DNA of 64,000 nt from an uncultured Duncaniella sp. (lineage in GTDB: Bacteria > Bacteroidota > Bacteroidia > Bacteroidales > Muribaculaceae). Shown one piece after another: positions 1 to 10,031 of the stretch (positions within the stretch are counted from its first letter, which is position 1; each line of letters opens with the position of its first letter). Below the pieces are notes generated by a model that was not told the origin of the DNA, ran no database searches, and saw only the letters and a list, made by a program, of their open reading frames with translations. The stretch is taken from assembly GCA_910576785.1 (NCBI GenBank), contig CAJTJG010000006.1, positions 62,001 through 126,000 of the forward strand, written 5' to 3'. Made by a program: the position numbers and the translations under genes.

Positions 1-2
1 TC

Positions 3-101
3 ATCATCATGGCTTATGCACTTATGACCCCAGAGGAAGCATCGGAATTCACCCCGAAAGTGATATTCCCCGACTCCACCACCAACCGGCTCGTGAAATA
101 A
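3..101 (+). CDS. C-terminal end of an unidentified protein (partial)
   Basis: An open frame enters from the left edge and stops with TAA at 99-101, giving 32 residues that end in TTNRLVK. It has no stop before the edge and lies 47 bases upstream of ffh on the same strand, so it may be the preceding gene of the same transcription unit. The fragment is too short to assign to a family. An internal methionine at position 9 could make it a tiny ORF instead, but a truncated longer gene is the simpler reading. Confidence 0.5.
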   Translation: MIMAYALMTPEEASEFTPKVIFPDSTTNRLVK

Positions 102-148
102 CACGCAACTGAAGAAACAATACACACCTTATTATACAATCATAATAG

Positions 149-1483
149 ATGTTTGAAAATCTAAGCGAAAGGCTCGAACGGAGCTTCAAGATACTCAAGG
201 GCGAAGGCAAGATCACCGAGATCAATGTGGCCGAGACCCTCAAGGATGTGCGTCGCGCTCTGCTCGAGGCTGACGTGAACTACAAGGTGGCCAAACAGTT
301 CACCGACGAAGTGAAGGCCAAAGCCATGGGCCAGAACGTGATCAATGCCATCAAGCCCGGCGAACTCATGGTGAAGATTGTCCATGACGAGCTTGCCCGG
401 CTCATGGGAGGAGAGACCGCACAGGTGAACCTCTCCGGCAATCCCACGGTCATACTCATGTCAGGTCTCCAGGGTTCGGGTAAGACAACATTCTCCGGCA
501 AGCTCGCCCGCAAATTCAAAAGCGAGCAGGCCAAGCGTCCGCTCCTCGTGGCATGCGACGTATACCGTCCCGCAGCCATCGACCAGTTGAAGGTCATTGC
601 CGATCAGGTAGGCGTGCCCGTCTACACCGAAGAGGGCAACAAGAATCCCGTGGAGATAGCCGAGAACGCCATCCGCTACGCCAAGACAAATCACAACGAC
701 CTCGTCATCATCGACACGGCCGGACGTCTTGCCGTCGATGAGCAGATGATGCAGGAGATAGCCGCCATCAAAAAAGCCGTCAAGCCGCAGGAGATCCTCT
801 TTGTAGTCGACTCCATGACAGGTCAGGATGCTGTCAATACCGCCAAGGAGTTCAACGACCGTCTTGACTTCGATGGAGTGGTGCTCACCAAGCTGGACGG
901 TGACACACGTGGTGGTGCCGCACTCTCCATCCGCACTGTCGTCACAAAGCCCATCAAGTTCGTGGGTACCGGCGAGAAGCTCGATGCCATCGACCTCTTC
1001 CACCCCTCCCGTATGGCCGACCGTATCCTCGGCATGGGCGACATCGTCTCCCTCGTGGAAAAGGCTCAGAACGCCTACGACGAAAAGCAGGCCCGCGAGC
1101 TCCAGCGCAAGATAGCAAAGAACCAGTTCAACTTCAACGACTTCCTCCAGCAGATCCAGCAGATCCAGAAAATGGGTAATCTCAAGGAGCTTGCATCAAT
1201 GATACCCGGTGTAGGTAAGGCCATCAAGGACATCGATATCGACGACAATGCCTTCAAGGGCATCGAGGCCATCATACGGTCCATGACCGAAGAGGAGCGT
1301 CAGCATCCCGAGATCATCAACGGATCGCGCCGCAAGCGCATAGCACGTGGATCGGGTAGCGACATCCAGGAGGTGAACCGTCTCATCAAGCAGTTCGACG
1401 ACGCCCGCAAGATGATGAAGGCCGTGTCCGGCATCAAGAACCCCATGGCTCTGATGCGCGGCATGAAGGGAATGAGAAGATAA
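149..1483 (+). CDS. ffh: Signal recognition particle protein Ffh
   Basis: Ffh is the GTPase of the signal recognition particle. It binds 4.5S RNA and signal sequences of nascent membrane proteins and docks with FtsY. The 444-residue protein has the normal length and order: an N-domain helical bundle, a G domain with P-loop GLQGSGKT (about residues 106-113), DTAGR near 188 and TKLDGD near 247, then a methionine-rich M domain. The M domain carries the RNA-binding GSGSDIQEVN stretch and a C-terminus rich in Met, Arg and Gly. The ATG at 149 begins the conserved MFENLSERLE. The gene is followed after 30 bases by folD on the same strand and is probably cotranscribed with it. The assignment is secure. 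Confidence 0.98.
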   Translation: MFENLSERLERSFKILKGEGKITEINVAETLKDVRRALLEADVNYKVAKQFTDEVKAKAMGQNVINAIKPGELMVKIVHDELARLMGGETAQVNLSGNPTVILMSGLQGSGKTTFSGKLARKFKSEQAKRPLLVACDVYRPAAIDQLKVIADQVGVPVYTEEGNKNPVEIAENAIRYAKTNHNDLVIIDTAGRLAVDEQMMQEIAAIKKAVKPQEILFVVDSMTGQDAVNTAKEFNDRLDFDGVVLTKLDGDTRGGAALSIRTVVTKPIKFVGTGEKLDAIDLFHPSRMADRILGMGDIVSLVEKAQNAYDEKQARELQRKIAKNQFNFNDFLQQIQQIQKMGNLKELASMIPGVGKAIKDIDIDDNAFKGIEAIIRSMTEEERQHPEIINGSRRKRIARGSGSDIQEVNRLIKQFDDARKMMKAVSGIKNPMALMRGMKGMRR

Positions 1484-1513
1484 CAACAACCATCAATAGA
1501 CCGAATATTCAAC

Positions 1514-2395
1514 ATGACACTTATTGACGGAAAGAAAGTCGCCGACGACATCAAGCGTGAGATAGCCGCTGAAGTCGAGGAGATGGTGGCCGCAGGCAAG
1601 CGCCGCCCCCATCTCGCTGCAATACTCGTGGGCCACGATGGAGGCAGCGAGACCTATGTGGCCAACAAAGTGAAAGCCTGCGAGGCTTGCGGTTTCACCT
1701 CGACTCTGATTCGCTATGAGGACGAAGTGACCGAGGATGAGCTCCTCGCTGCCATCGGACGCCTCAACAATGATGAGGGTGTGGACGGTTTCATAGTCCA
1801 GCTCCCGCTTCCGCGCCATATCTCGGAGCAGAAAGTCATCGAGGCCATCGATCCCCGCAAGGATGTGGACGGTTTTCATCCCGTCAACGTAGGCAGGATG
1901 TCCATAGGTCTCCCCTGCTTCGTCTCGGCCACCCCCTCGGGCATCATGGAACTGCTCAAGCGCTACAACGTGGAGACACGTGGAGCCAATTGCGTGGTGC
2001 TCGGACGCAGCAACATTGTGGGCAAGCCCGTAGCCACTCTCATGATGCAGAAAGCCGAACCGGGCAATGCCACCGTGACAGTGCTCCACAGCGCTTCGCG
2101 CAACATCAAGGAGACATGCGCTCAGGCCGATATAATCATCGCCGCACTCGGCAGCCCCGGATTTGTCACAGCCGACATGGTGAAGCCCGGAGCCACAGTG
2201 ATTGACGTTGGCACTACCCGTGTGCCTGACTCGACCCGCAAAAGCGGGTTCCGTCTGCGCGGCGATGTCGACTTCGAGAATGTAGCCGAAAAATGCGCAT
2301 ACATCACCCCGGTGCCCGGAGGTGTCGGTCCCATGACCATCTGCTCCCTCATGCGCAATACCCTTCTCGCAGCCAAAAAGGAGATTTACAAATAA
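1514..2395 (+). CDS. folD: Bifunctional methylenetetrahydrofolate dehydrogenase/cyclohydrolase FolD
   Basis: FolD interconverts 5,10-methylene-, 5,10-methenyl- and 10-formyl-tetrahydrofolate in the cytoplasm, using NADP. The 293-residue length is typical. Visible signatures are the YVANK catalytic Tyr/Lys pair (about residues 48-52), VQLPLPRHI near residue 95, the nucleotide-binding GRSNIVGKP near 163, and the terminal TPVPGGVGPMT block. It lies 30 bases after ffh. A perfect hairpin starting 13 bases after its stop marks the end of the unit and separates it from the convergent tamL. Confidence 0.98.
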   Translation: MTLIDGKKVADDIKREIAAEVEEMVAAGKRRPHLAAILVGHDGGSETYVANKVKACEACGFTSTLIRYEDEVTEDELLAAIGRLNNDEGVDGFIVQLPLPRHISEQKVIEAIDPRKDVDGFHPVNVGRMSIGLPCFVSATPSGIMELLKRYNVETRGANCVVLGRSNIVGKPVATLMMQKAEPGNATVTVLHSASRNIKETCAQADIIIAALGSPGFVTADMVKPGATVIDVGTTRVPDSTRKSGFRLRGDVDFENVAEKCAYITPVPGGVGPMTICSLMRNTLLAAKKEIYK

Positions 2396-2407
2396 ATATC
2401 ATAATTG

Positions 2408-2463
2408 ACAGGAATCAACAGAAGGCCGAAGAAAAATTTCTTCGGCCTTCTGTTGATTCCTGT
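2408..2463. terminator. 27-bp perfect inverted repeat, bidirectional terminator
   Basis: Arms 2408-2434 and 2437-2463 are perfectly complementary with only AA between them. The T-rich and A-rich halves of the inner stem give a U-run in either direction. The repeat sits between the convergent ends of folD (plus) and tamL (minus), as expected for a shared Rho-independent terminator. The stem is unusually long for one. Confidence 0.85.
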
Positions 2464-2480
2464 ATTTTGAGATATCCCAA

Positions 2481-4769
2481 TCAGAACGGATATCCGATGG
2501 CGAGATGAAATGCGAGTGACCGTCCGAAAGAACGCATGTTGTAGTATCCCTTCTTACCGGTATCATACGGAGCGTGGATACCGATGCCAAGGTCTCCGCG
2601 TATCACAAGCATCGAGATATTGAACCGCAATCCCACTCCTGTGCCGGTGGCCAGATCCTTGAGGAATGTCGAGCCTCTCAGCTGACCGCCGGGGCGCGAG
2701 GGTTCGTTGCGGAGCGTCCACACATTGCCGGCGTCAAGGAACACAGCTCCTTCCAATGGACCGAGAATCGGGAAACGGAGTTCGGAGTTGGCAAGGAATA
2801 TGAACGTTCCTGTCTGATCGAAATATCCGTTCACCTGATCGGCCGGAGCGCGATATGAACCGGGACCAATGGAGCGGACAGTAAAGGCCCTCACCGAGTT
2901 GGCACCACCGGCGTAGAACTGCTCGCTGTACGGTACCTGACTCGAATTGCCATAGGCATGGGCGGCACCGGCAGCCACACGGTTCACAAGCCAGATATTA
3001 CCGGTGAGCCTGCGACCGTACACCACCTGGGCATATCCCTTCACAAACTGTGAGAACGGTGTATGGAACAGATTCTTCTCACCCTTCTTGCCACACAATT
3101 CATATATGGACCAGAAGATATTGCCGGCCTGCTGCACTGTGGCCTGAATATTGAGTGTATTATTACGTCCGATCTTACGGTCATATGTGAACCCATAACT
3201 CATCTGCGGGATAAACTGATCCTGAAAACTGAGTGCTATCGCCGGGTTGGCGCCCATGATGGAGTCAAACACACTCGTGGTGTTCTGGAGCTTCGTATAC
3301 GAAAGCTTGAACAGAGTGAATGAGTTCGATATATACCTCGATGACTGCCAGTCATACGAAATACCGGCATTGAACTGCGACATTCTGAAATAGTGCGGAC
3401 GGTTGAGCACATCGATACCGAGCGAGAGCTTTGTCCAGTTTATCTCACGGCGAGAACGCGGGATAAACCGCGGAGCCAGCAGTCGCGGGAATGCAAGTGT
3501 GCCCTTCAGCCCTACCTCGTAGGAATTGAACAGCGATGAGCGGTCCTTGCCTGTCTGCCATTCATAGCTTCCGGTAAGGCTCACATTGAGGAGCTCGCCA
3601 CCGCCAAACAGGTTGCGGCTCGTCACACCCAATACGAGACCCGGACCGAGATACGAGTTTGACTTGGACGACACATTGGCCTCGATCGACGCTTCGAGCG
3701 GACGGTCAAACGTACATTCTATCACCACATTGAGAAGTCTCTCATCAATCTTTGTCGTATCCGGGGCTACCGATATATTTATATTGTTGAAGATACCCAG
3801 TCGCGAGAGTCTTGACTGCGTGAGATTCATCTGTCTTACCGAAAATGTTCGCCCCTCCCGGAAGGCTATGCACGATGGTATGAGCCCATCCCTGAGCCGC
3901 GATGGCATGTAACGGATGAGCGTGCCCTTGCGGGTCTCCACAGTGTCGGGCGTGCCTCCACCCTTGTTGCGATATATATATGTGGTGATCTCACCTGTCC
4001 TGAACCTGTCGAGAGCCCATGGATGTATATTTTCTGCAACCTCAAGGCGCATGGCTATGCGGCCCTTGTTCATGATACTGTCGGCGAGATAGCGTATATA
4101 TTCGGGACGGAAGAAATAGTAGCCGTGGTTGCGCACGGCATTGGCTATGTTCACACGCAGGGCTGCCAGCGAGTCAGTGGAATAGCACGATCCGGTTTTG
4201 AACCACGTTGAACGCTTGGCCACAGAGTCAATCAGTCTGTACAGATGGGTTGTATCAGGCAGCAGCTGTATTGAGTCTATCAGATACGGCTCACCGGGAT
4301 TCACCTTATATAATATCGATGCCTTGCGCTTGTTCTTTTTCTGCACGAGTTCGTAGGAGGATGTGCCTGAAAAATATCCGTTGTTGTCAAGGATATCGTC
4401 GAGCATATGCACACGCACTTCCGGACGCACATCGCTCACCAACACCGGTTCGCTCGAAAGCCATTCGAACAGTTTGTGTTTAAGCCCATGCGGAGGATTG
4501 GGCCAGTTGTTATATACCCATAGTCCCAATGGAAACGGATATCGTATCTTGGCCGATCCAAGCAGAGAGTTGTTGGGCTTCACCGAGACGGCACCCGTAA
4601 GCTCGGAGGCCACGTCGTCTGGGAATTTCTCACCTTCCGTGGCATTGATATCCACATCCTTGAGTCCGGTATATAGTATCTCACCCTCCGGCAGACGCCT
4701 GGTGGTGGAGCACGCTCCTGCAAGAAGAGCGGCAAGAACGATCAGCGGTAATATTCTGAATTTTCCCAT
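2481..4769 (-). CDS. tamL: TamL, lipoprotein BamA/TamA-family outer-membrane assembly protein
   Basis: The 762-residue protein starts with a lipoprotein signal peptide (lipobox LAGAC, Cys20), has a periplasmic region compatible with POTRA domains, and ends in a large beta-barrel closing with aromatic IGYPF. This is the Omp85/TamA type. Lipidated versions next to tamB are characteristic of Bacteroidota and are called TamL. It should act with TamB in moving lipids or assembling proteins in the outer membrane. The gene follows tamB by 3 bases, so the two are almost certainly cotranscribed and coupled. A BamA role is less likely because of the lipobox and the tamB neighbour. Confidence 0.9.
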   Translation of the reverse strand: MGKFRILPLIVLAALLAGACSTTRRLPEGEILYTGLKDVDINATEGEKFPDDVASELTGAVSVKPNNSLLGSAKIRYPFPLGLWVYNNWPNPPHGLKHKLFEWLSSEPVLVSDVRPEVRVHMLDDILDNNGYFSGTSSYELVQKKNKRKASILYKVNPGEPYLIDSIQLLPDTTHLYRLIDSVAKRSTWFKTGSCYSTDSLAALRVNIANAVRNHGYYFFRPEYIRYLADSIMNKGRIAMRLEVAENIHPWALDRFRTGEITTYIYRNKGGGTPDTVETRKGTLIRYMPSRLRDGLIPSCIAFREGRTFSVRQMNLTQSRLSRLGIFNNINISVAPDTTKIDERLLNVVIECTFDRPLEASIEANVSSKSNSYLGPGLVLGVTSRNLFGGGELLNVSLTGSYEWQTGKDRSSLFNSYEVGLKGTLAFPRLLAPRFIPRSRREINWTKLSLGIDVLNRPHYFRMSQFNAGISYDWQSSRYISNSFTLFKLSYTKLQNTTSVFDSIMGANPAIALSFQDQFIPQMSYGFTYDRKIGRNNTLNIQATVQQAGNIFWSIYELCGKKGEKNLFHTPFSQFVKGYAQVVYGRRLTGNIWLVNRVAAGAAHAYGNSSQVPYSEQFYAGGANSVRAFTVRSIGPGSYRAPADQVNGYFDQTGTFIFLANSELRFPILGPLEGAVFLDAGNVWTLRNEPSRPGGQLRGSTFLKDLATGTGVGLRFNISMLVIRGDLGIGIHAPYDTGKKGYYNMRSFGRSLAFHLAIGYPF

Positions 4770-4772
4770 AGG

Positions 4773-7700
4773 TCAATCGCGTTTGATTCCAATGAGTTCC
4801 CAAAGTGAATTAAGTTTCCGTTTGAGCACAAAGCCCACTCCGGTCTGAGTGATCTCTCCTTCAAGTATGCTCTCATAGCCGGTGTGACGGAATATGCTCA
4901 CATACATTGATCCGGAATTATTAAGCATGTACTGGAACGAGATATCGTTTATGAGGTTTTGCGAGAAATTCTCGTCAGCATCCGCATCGGTCGAGTAGTT
5001 TCCGCCGACAACGATCTTGAACCTGTCGTTGAACAGGCTCTTCGACACCCTGTAGCTATATGATGTCGTGGTCGATGTCGAACCCTCGTAGGTGCGGTCA
5101 TACTGGTCGATGCCGAATGATATGTCGACACCTCTCACATTGTTGGCCGCCCAGTTGTTGATCTGCGATGTGAGGAACGAGAACACGGGGTTGCCACCGA
5201 GGCTCGCATTACCCTTCGTGCCGGCGCCCATGTACTTGTTGTAGAGCAGCAGGTTCATGGCCTGGTTGGCACGCTGTTCGGGCGACATAGCCGTGAGCTC
5301 GTTCTGGACAGTGATATCATCATTGGTCGAGAGGTCGAACGCCACGTTCATGTCCTCGAGAGTCCCCGTCACACTGAGCTGGATATCAAAGTCCACCAGT
5401 CGGGAGTTCTGTCCGCTTTGCGTGACATTCGCTCTCAGCACATCTACGGCCTGTACATTCAGCACCGGATTCATCATATCACCGTTGAAGGCCACATACG
5501 ATCCCTCCTGGAACTTGAAATTCTTCTCGCCCATGAGCGGAGGCGAATAGCGTGCGAAACCATTGTTGATATTCAGACGGCCCGTAAGGCGCTGCCCGTT
5601 GAGAGGCGACATGCTGAAGTCAAGATCGCCCGATGGCTGGATCTGTATCTTGTTATTGCTTCCGCCGGAGAGATCCACATTGATCACAGCTCCCTGCATG
5701 ATGTGGAGGTCGGCAAGCAGATTGAGCGACATCGGGGCCGCCTTGATCGAATCGGCACTCAGTACCTGGGCCGTATCGGCGAAGTTGACAAACTGCACCA
5801 TATCGTCATTCTGTTTCTGCGCGAGCACTTCCTGCGCATCGCTCATCACATATGTCACATTTGTATTCTCCAGCACACTGAGATCGGCGTTGATATTCAT
5901 GAAGCTCATGTTGCCCTTGGCCGTGGCATCTATGTCGAGGAAGGCCTTGCCATAGATATCTGCTCCCTTGCGGGCACGGTTGCTGTTCACCACCTGGATC
6001 CTATTGGCCTGGAGAGCGAGATCAAAACGTATGTCAGAGATATGACGGGCATCCACCACACCGTTTATCGCCAGCGGATTCTCATTGCAGCCGCGTATAG
6101 TGTAGTCCTTGAAGCTTATCACATTGCTGTCCACAGGAATTTCATTCTGCGAGAACTCGAATGATGTACCCAGCATCTTGACATTGACGGAGGCAGTGTC
6201 GAAATTGAGATATCCGTCGAAGATCGGATTGGCCATGTCGCCGGTTATCTTCATCGTGCCGTTGAGCATACCCTTGAGCGATGCCATCTGCTGTGGTATA
6301 AACGGATTGGCCACACGCAGAGGGAAATGCACCATCTTGAAGTCGAGCAGGAACGGCGAAGCGAGCGTGGAGTCGTTGAGCACACCGGTAGCGGTGATTG
6401 TCTTCACGGAATCAACCATGAGCGACACATCGGCCATCAGCTTGCCGCCGGGTGAATTGGCAACATTGAGGTCAAGGTCAAAATCCCCCACCCGATCCTT
6501 GCCATAATAGAGATCGGAGAGTGACACCGTTCCATTACCGGTCAGCACCGGCTCCTCGTAGCGGAACCGCAGGTTGGCCGAGAGGTCACCCTTGACGGGA
6601 GGCGCGAATGGATTGATGGAAAGCCAGTCCTGAAGTTTGATGCGCGACACTTCGACCATGAGATCCTCCTGCTCACCGTCAGCACCATCATCGGGATGGC
6701 TTGTGAAGATTTTAAGGAAACTGTTATTACCGCTCAGATCGATATCAGCGTCAAGGTGTTTTGTATCTATGTTATAGCTCAGGAAATTATCCTTGTTGAG
6801 CGACCATTTCTTATATGCGATCACCGGGGTGTAGGGTACAAGGCGGGCAGTGACCACACTGCTGTCTATCGATGCATTGAGACCGATCTTGAATCCATTC
6901 TCATCCTTTATGTTCTTCTGATTGATGAACACCGACGCACGGTTGAATCCCACATAGCCATTGGCGGTGACGTGAGCGAAATCATCGAATGTGCCCGGAC
7001 GGTTGTCCATTTCCGCTTTGTAAATAAGGTAGTCATTGTGCTGAACGGCATTGACCGACAGTGAGTCAATCTTAGTGGTACCTACTGCGAGACCATTTGC
7101 AGCTGCGTGCATGTTCAGAAGAGTGTCATTGCCCACCGATGCGAGCAGATGCTTCATGCTCATGCCCGATCCCTTCAGAATATCGCCGGCAAGGTTATTC
7201 TCACCCATCTCGGCGAGAAGTGTGAAGCGCGGCAGAGTGTTGCTGAGTTTCACTACATCCACCCTCATGCTGTCCATCTGGGCAGTGAGGAGCTGCATGG
7301 CGGGTGGTATCCCGGCCGCGAAATCAAATACCGACATCGGCGACGAGAAGTCAGCCTTGAGATCCCCGTTGGTGAGATTGATGCGCGATACGGTATTTTC
7401 CGACTTGACAGCCAGTGATACGGGAGCGGAAGGATTTATGGTCAATCCCGGCAATTTCCAATACAGACCATCTATCGTGGCGGTGACATCCATGCCCTGC
7501 GACATGACATTATAGAAACCCTCCGACCGCAGCGAGAGGTGTCCGTTGTTCACCGAGTCCGACAGATGGAGCGTGAGCAGGTTGATATCATTTAGCTTGC
7601 CATCCAGAGCATATCTTACGGTATCACCGGTCAGAAACGCATTGAAGTCCACCACGGCATCGGCGCCGGGATTGTGGCTCGTCAGCGTACCGGTGGCCTC

Positions 7701-9461
7701 ACCTGCATGAAGCGAGGCATTGAGAGCGATGTCTTTGTAAGTGGTCTTCATATACTCCACACTGTTAACCTTGATGTTGGCATCCACAGCCGTGCCTTTG
7801 GCCATTGGGTTATACCCGCGTCCATCCACCGTGATACGGCCGGATACCGCTCCAACACCCAGTTCGGGCATGAACAGTTGCACGGGGAATCTGTCTACCG
7901 TGATATCGGCGTCATAGTCTTCCTTCCGGGCAGTCCATGACCCGGAAGCAGCCAGACGTCCGCCGCCGGCGGTGATATCTATACCACCGTCAGCATAACC
8001 CGGATGATAGTTCACATCGCCCGATATACCCAAGGCCGGGAGTTTCTTGATGGGAAGGAAGGAGAACTGACGGTCGGTGAGTGTGGCTATATTGCCAGTC
8101 ACTGACAGGCCGCCTCCTATTTTTTCAGGATTGAAAGGGTATTCCACAGCGCCTTCCATACGCATCTTCATGACAGTGGGCATGTATATCGACAGATCGT
8201 ACACATCCAGCTGTCCGGATGTACCGTCGATATCAGCCGTGAGCGATGCAGGGCGCATGGGAGCGAGCATCGCGGCCATATCGGGAAACGCCATGGAGAT
8301 GTCCGCCGGGTCAATTCGGCCGGTGGCCTTGAGCGAGATGGGTATGTCAGTCGAGGTCATCATGTCGCCCATACCCATCGACGCCGAAAAGCGTAGCAGC
8401 GATCTGAGAGTCTCGATCGAAAAATTCTCGGCCCGCATTGATCTCTCATCCATCGCGAACACCCCATCGGCAAAAAGTTTCAATCCCGAACGCTCGGCAG
8501 CCGACAGCTTCCTGAGGGGGACACGTATGGATGTTCCACGGTTGTAGAACGAGTCCACCGCGATCTCCACATCCGATACCTTTATATACGACATATCCAG
8601 ACCCTTCTGCGGCGAGGCACCGCTCACTGCATACAGCGCATTGCCACCGGTGAGCCGGAGAGTGTCGGCAGTGATGGTCCACGGAGTGGAGGACGGCGCT
8701 GCAGCATCGGCGCTATCGGCAGGTGCCGGCTGCGCAATGCGCGGATAGAGATAGGATGCGCTCACGCTGTCAATCCTCAGACTCTGTCCCTTTATACGGT
8801 TGTGTGGCATATCGATCCTGGCATTGCGCAGCACTGCCTCGCCCACATAGCATCCGAGCGAATCGATGGTAGGCTGCATGACCATGGAATAATTCACACG
8901 CGCGAGTTTTATGAATGAAGCGTCAATCACCCATGGCGCTGACGCGGTAGTGTCCGGTTTCACAGCCGCAGTGTCGGGAAGCATGCGCATCCACACATCC
9001 GCTCCATATATCTCCGACCGTCCGAGTACAATCTGATTCTGCTTGAGCGCAAGATCCACATCATCGATCCGGCCATTCTCAATCCGGGCTCTCAGCCACA
9101 TGATGGAATCGGAATTGCCCATCTGATAGAAAGCATCTCTCACACTTATGCCATCGACATCCACAGTGCCTTTCAGCAGCGGCATCAGTCTGACTGACGC
9201 CGACACTCCGCCGGCAGTAAGCATGGTATCGGCATTGGCCTGTACGATCGAGATATCCTCCACGTTCAGTTTCAGCGGAAAGCCCAGACGGAGCTTGCCT
9301 ACAGAGATATCCATGCCGGATGCCTCGCTTGCTTTCTCAGAGGCTATCCGCACGACAAAATCCTGCACAAACGGGACGTAGAGAAGTGCCGGAACGATCA
9401 GTATCACCACGATCAGTCCCAGAAGCACTTTCAGGCTTATCCCTGCGATTTTTCTCAACAT
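4773..9461 (-). CDS. tamB: TamB-like translocation/assembly module protein
   Basis: This very long protein (1562 residues) has one N-terminal membrane anchor (residues about 6-30) followed by repetitive beta-rich sequence. The C-terminal TamB domain (formerly DUF490) ends in GVGFVLKRKLNS. It is an AsmA/TamB-type bridge expected to span the periplasm and carry lipids between membranes. The length is within the broad range for the family. The first methionine is followed directly by the anchor, so the start is well supported. It is the first gene of a minus-strand pair with tamL. I saw no clear promoter in the 100 bases upstream. Confidence 0.93.
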   Translation of the reverse strand: MLRKIAGISLKVLLGLIVVILIVPALLYVPFVQDFVVRIASEKASEASGMDISVGKLRLGFPLKLNVEDISIVQANADTMLTAGGVSASVRLMPLLKGTVDVDGISVRDAFYQMGNSDSIMWLRARIENGRIDDVDLALKQNQIVLGRSEIYGADVWMRMLPDTAAVKPDTTASAPWVIDASFIKLARVNYSMVMQPTIDSLGCYVGEAVLRNARIDMPHNRIKGQSLRIDSVSASYLYPRIAQPAPADSADAAAPSSTPWTITADTLRLTGGNALYAVSGASPQKGLDMSYIKVSDVEIAVDSFYNRGTSIRVPLRKLSAAERSGLKLFADGVFAMDERSMRAENFSIETLRSLLRFSASMGMGDMMTSTDIPISLKATGRIDPADISMAFPDMAAMLAPMRPASLTADIDGTSGQLDVYDLSIYMPTVMKMRMEGAVEYPFNPEKIGGGLSVTGNIATLTDRQFSFLPIKKLPALGISGDVNYHPGYADGGIDITAGGGRLAASGSWTARKEDYDADITVDRFPVQLFMPELGVGAVSGRITVDGRGYNPMAKGTAVDANIKVNSVEYMKTTYKDIALNASLHAGEATGTLTSHNPGADAVVDFNAFLTGDTVRYALDGKLNDINLLTLHLSDSVNNGHLSLRSEGFYNVMSQGMDVTATIDGLYWKLPGLTINPSAPVSLAVKSENTVSRINLTNGDLKADFSSPMSVFDFAAGIPPAMQLLTAQMDSMRVDVVKLSNTLPRFTLLAEMGENNLAGDILKGSGMSMKHLLASVGNDTLLNMHAAANGLAVGTTKIDSLSVNAVQHNDYLIYKAEMDNRPGTFDDFAHVTANGYVGFNRASVFINQKNIKDENGFKIGLNASIDSSVVTARLVPYTPVIAYKKWSLNKDNFLSYNIDTKHLDADIDLSGNNSFLKIFTSHPDDGADGEQEDLMVEVSRIKLQDWLSINPFAPPVKGDLSANLRFRYEEPVLTGNGTVSLSDLYYGKDRVGDFDLDLNVANSPGGKLMADVSLMVDSVKTITATGVLNDSTLASPFLLDFKMVHFPLRVANPFIPQQMASLKGMLNGTMKITGDMANPIFDGYLNFDTASVNVKMLGTSFEFSQNEIPVDSNVISFKDYTIRGCNENPLAINGVVDARHISDIRFDLALQANRIQVVNSNRARKGADIYGKAFLDIDATAKGNMSFMNINADLSVLENTNVTYVMSDAQEVLAQKQNDDMVQFVNFADTAQVLSADSIKAAPMSLNLLADLHIMQGAVINVDLSGGSNNKIQIQPSGDLDFSMSPLNGQRLTGRLNINNGFARYSPPLMGEKNFKFQEGSYVAFNGDMMNPVLNVQAVDVLRANVTQSGQNSRLVDFDIQLSVTGTLEDMNVAFDLSTNDDITVQNELTAMSPEQRANQAMNLLLYNKYMGAGTKGNASLGGNPVFSFLTSQINNWAANNVRGVDISFGIDQYDRTYEGSTSTTTSYSYRVSKSLFNDRFKIVVGGNYSTDADADENFSQNLINDISFQYMLNNSGSMYVSIFRHTGYESILEGEITQTGVGFVLKRKLNSLWELIGIKRD

Positions 9462-9612
9462 AGTCGAAACCGGATTAAATAATGTGATGTATTGTCAAAA
9501 ATCCCTTCTATGCTATAACAACAATTGAAAAGGAGTATTAGTTGACCGGCCGTAAAAAACTCCCGCAGCCATCACTTATCAGAGTGAAGTCGGCGAGAGA
9601 ATTTATATGTAT

Positions 9613-9648
9613 CACACCACCCGAGCACTGATGCCAAGGGGGGGTGTG
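9613..9648 (-). terminator. Weak hairpin after the winged-helix gene
   Basis: The 211-base gap between tamB and the winged-helix gene holds one imperfect stem, 9613-9622 with 9639-9648 (one mismatch, 16-base loop). It is downstream of the minus-strand gene ending at 9673. There is no T-run, so this is a tentative terminator. I see nothing else in the gap. Confidence 0.3.
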
Positions 9649-9672
9649 AGTGTATTTTACAATGCAGTGTGA

Positions 9673-9891
9673 TCAGCAGCCCTGAACGAGCGAGACAATA
9701 AGCTCCTTGCCATCCTCGCTGGCTACGAAATTCACCTTGCCTTCGCGTGCGAGCCAACCAAGAGCGGCGAAAAGCTCCTTGTCATTCTTGAGTTTGGCCA
9801 TTTTTTTGAGCTGTTTGGTGTCTACTGCGTCAGCTTCGTTGAGAGCGGCCCAAACGCTACCGGCATTGAGGCCAATTGTGTCAGTGTTCAT
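9673..9891 (-). CDS. Small winged helix-turn-helix protein (DUF2582-like)
   Basis: The 72-residue protein resembles the small winged-helix family PF10771, widespread in Bacteroidota. It has helices around GSVWAALNEAD and KQLKKMAKL and a beta-wing at GKVNFVASEDGKELIVSL. It probably binds DNA or acts as a structural regulator; its target is unknown. It is monocistronic by position, lying between a terminator-like hairpin of the amylase gene and the gap before tamB. A TAAATTTG element lies 67 bases upstream. The family call is fairly confident and the function is not. Confidence 0.8.
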   Translation of the reverse strand: MNTDTIGLNAGSVWAALNEADAVDTKQLKKMAKLKNDKELFAALGWLAREGKVNFVASEDGKELIVSLVQGC

Positions 9892-9957
9892 TGTTAGAGT
9901 TATTAATGTTAGACAATATATAGTTCTATCCTATTGATAAGATCAGACTTGACAGCG

Positions 9958-9965
9958 CAAATTTA
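9958..9965 (-). promoter_or_regulatory. Possible -7 element for the winged-helix gene
   Basis: Read on the minus strand this is TAAATTTG, which fits the Bacteroidota -7 consensus TAnnTTTG, 67 bases before the start. No convincing TTG -33 element is seen at the right distance, where the amylase terminator begins. Confidence 0.4.
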
Positions 9966-9978
9966 TAAAAAATTTGTT

Positions 9979-10017
9979 AATCGGCGGTCATTTTGTCAAC
10001 AAAAATGACCGCCGATT
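9979..10017 (-). terminator. Terminator of the amylase gene
   Basis: A perfect 16-bp stem (9979-9994 with 10002-10017) encloses a 7-base loop. On the minus strand it begins 14 bases after the amylase stop and is followed within a few bases by a T-run (9966-9972 as A on the plus strand). This is a classic Rho-independent terminator. Confidence 0.85.
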
Positions 10018-10031
10018 GGTTCATGGTGCTG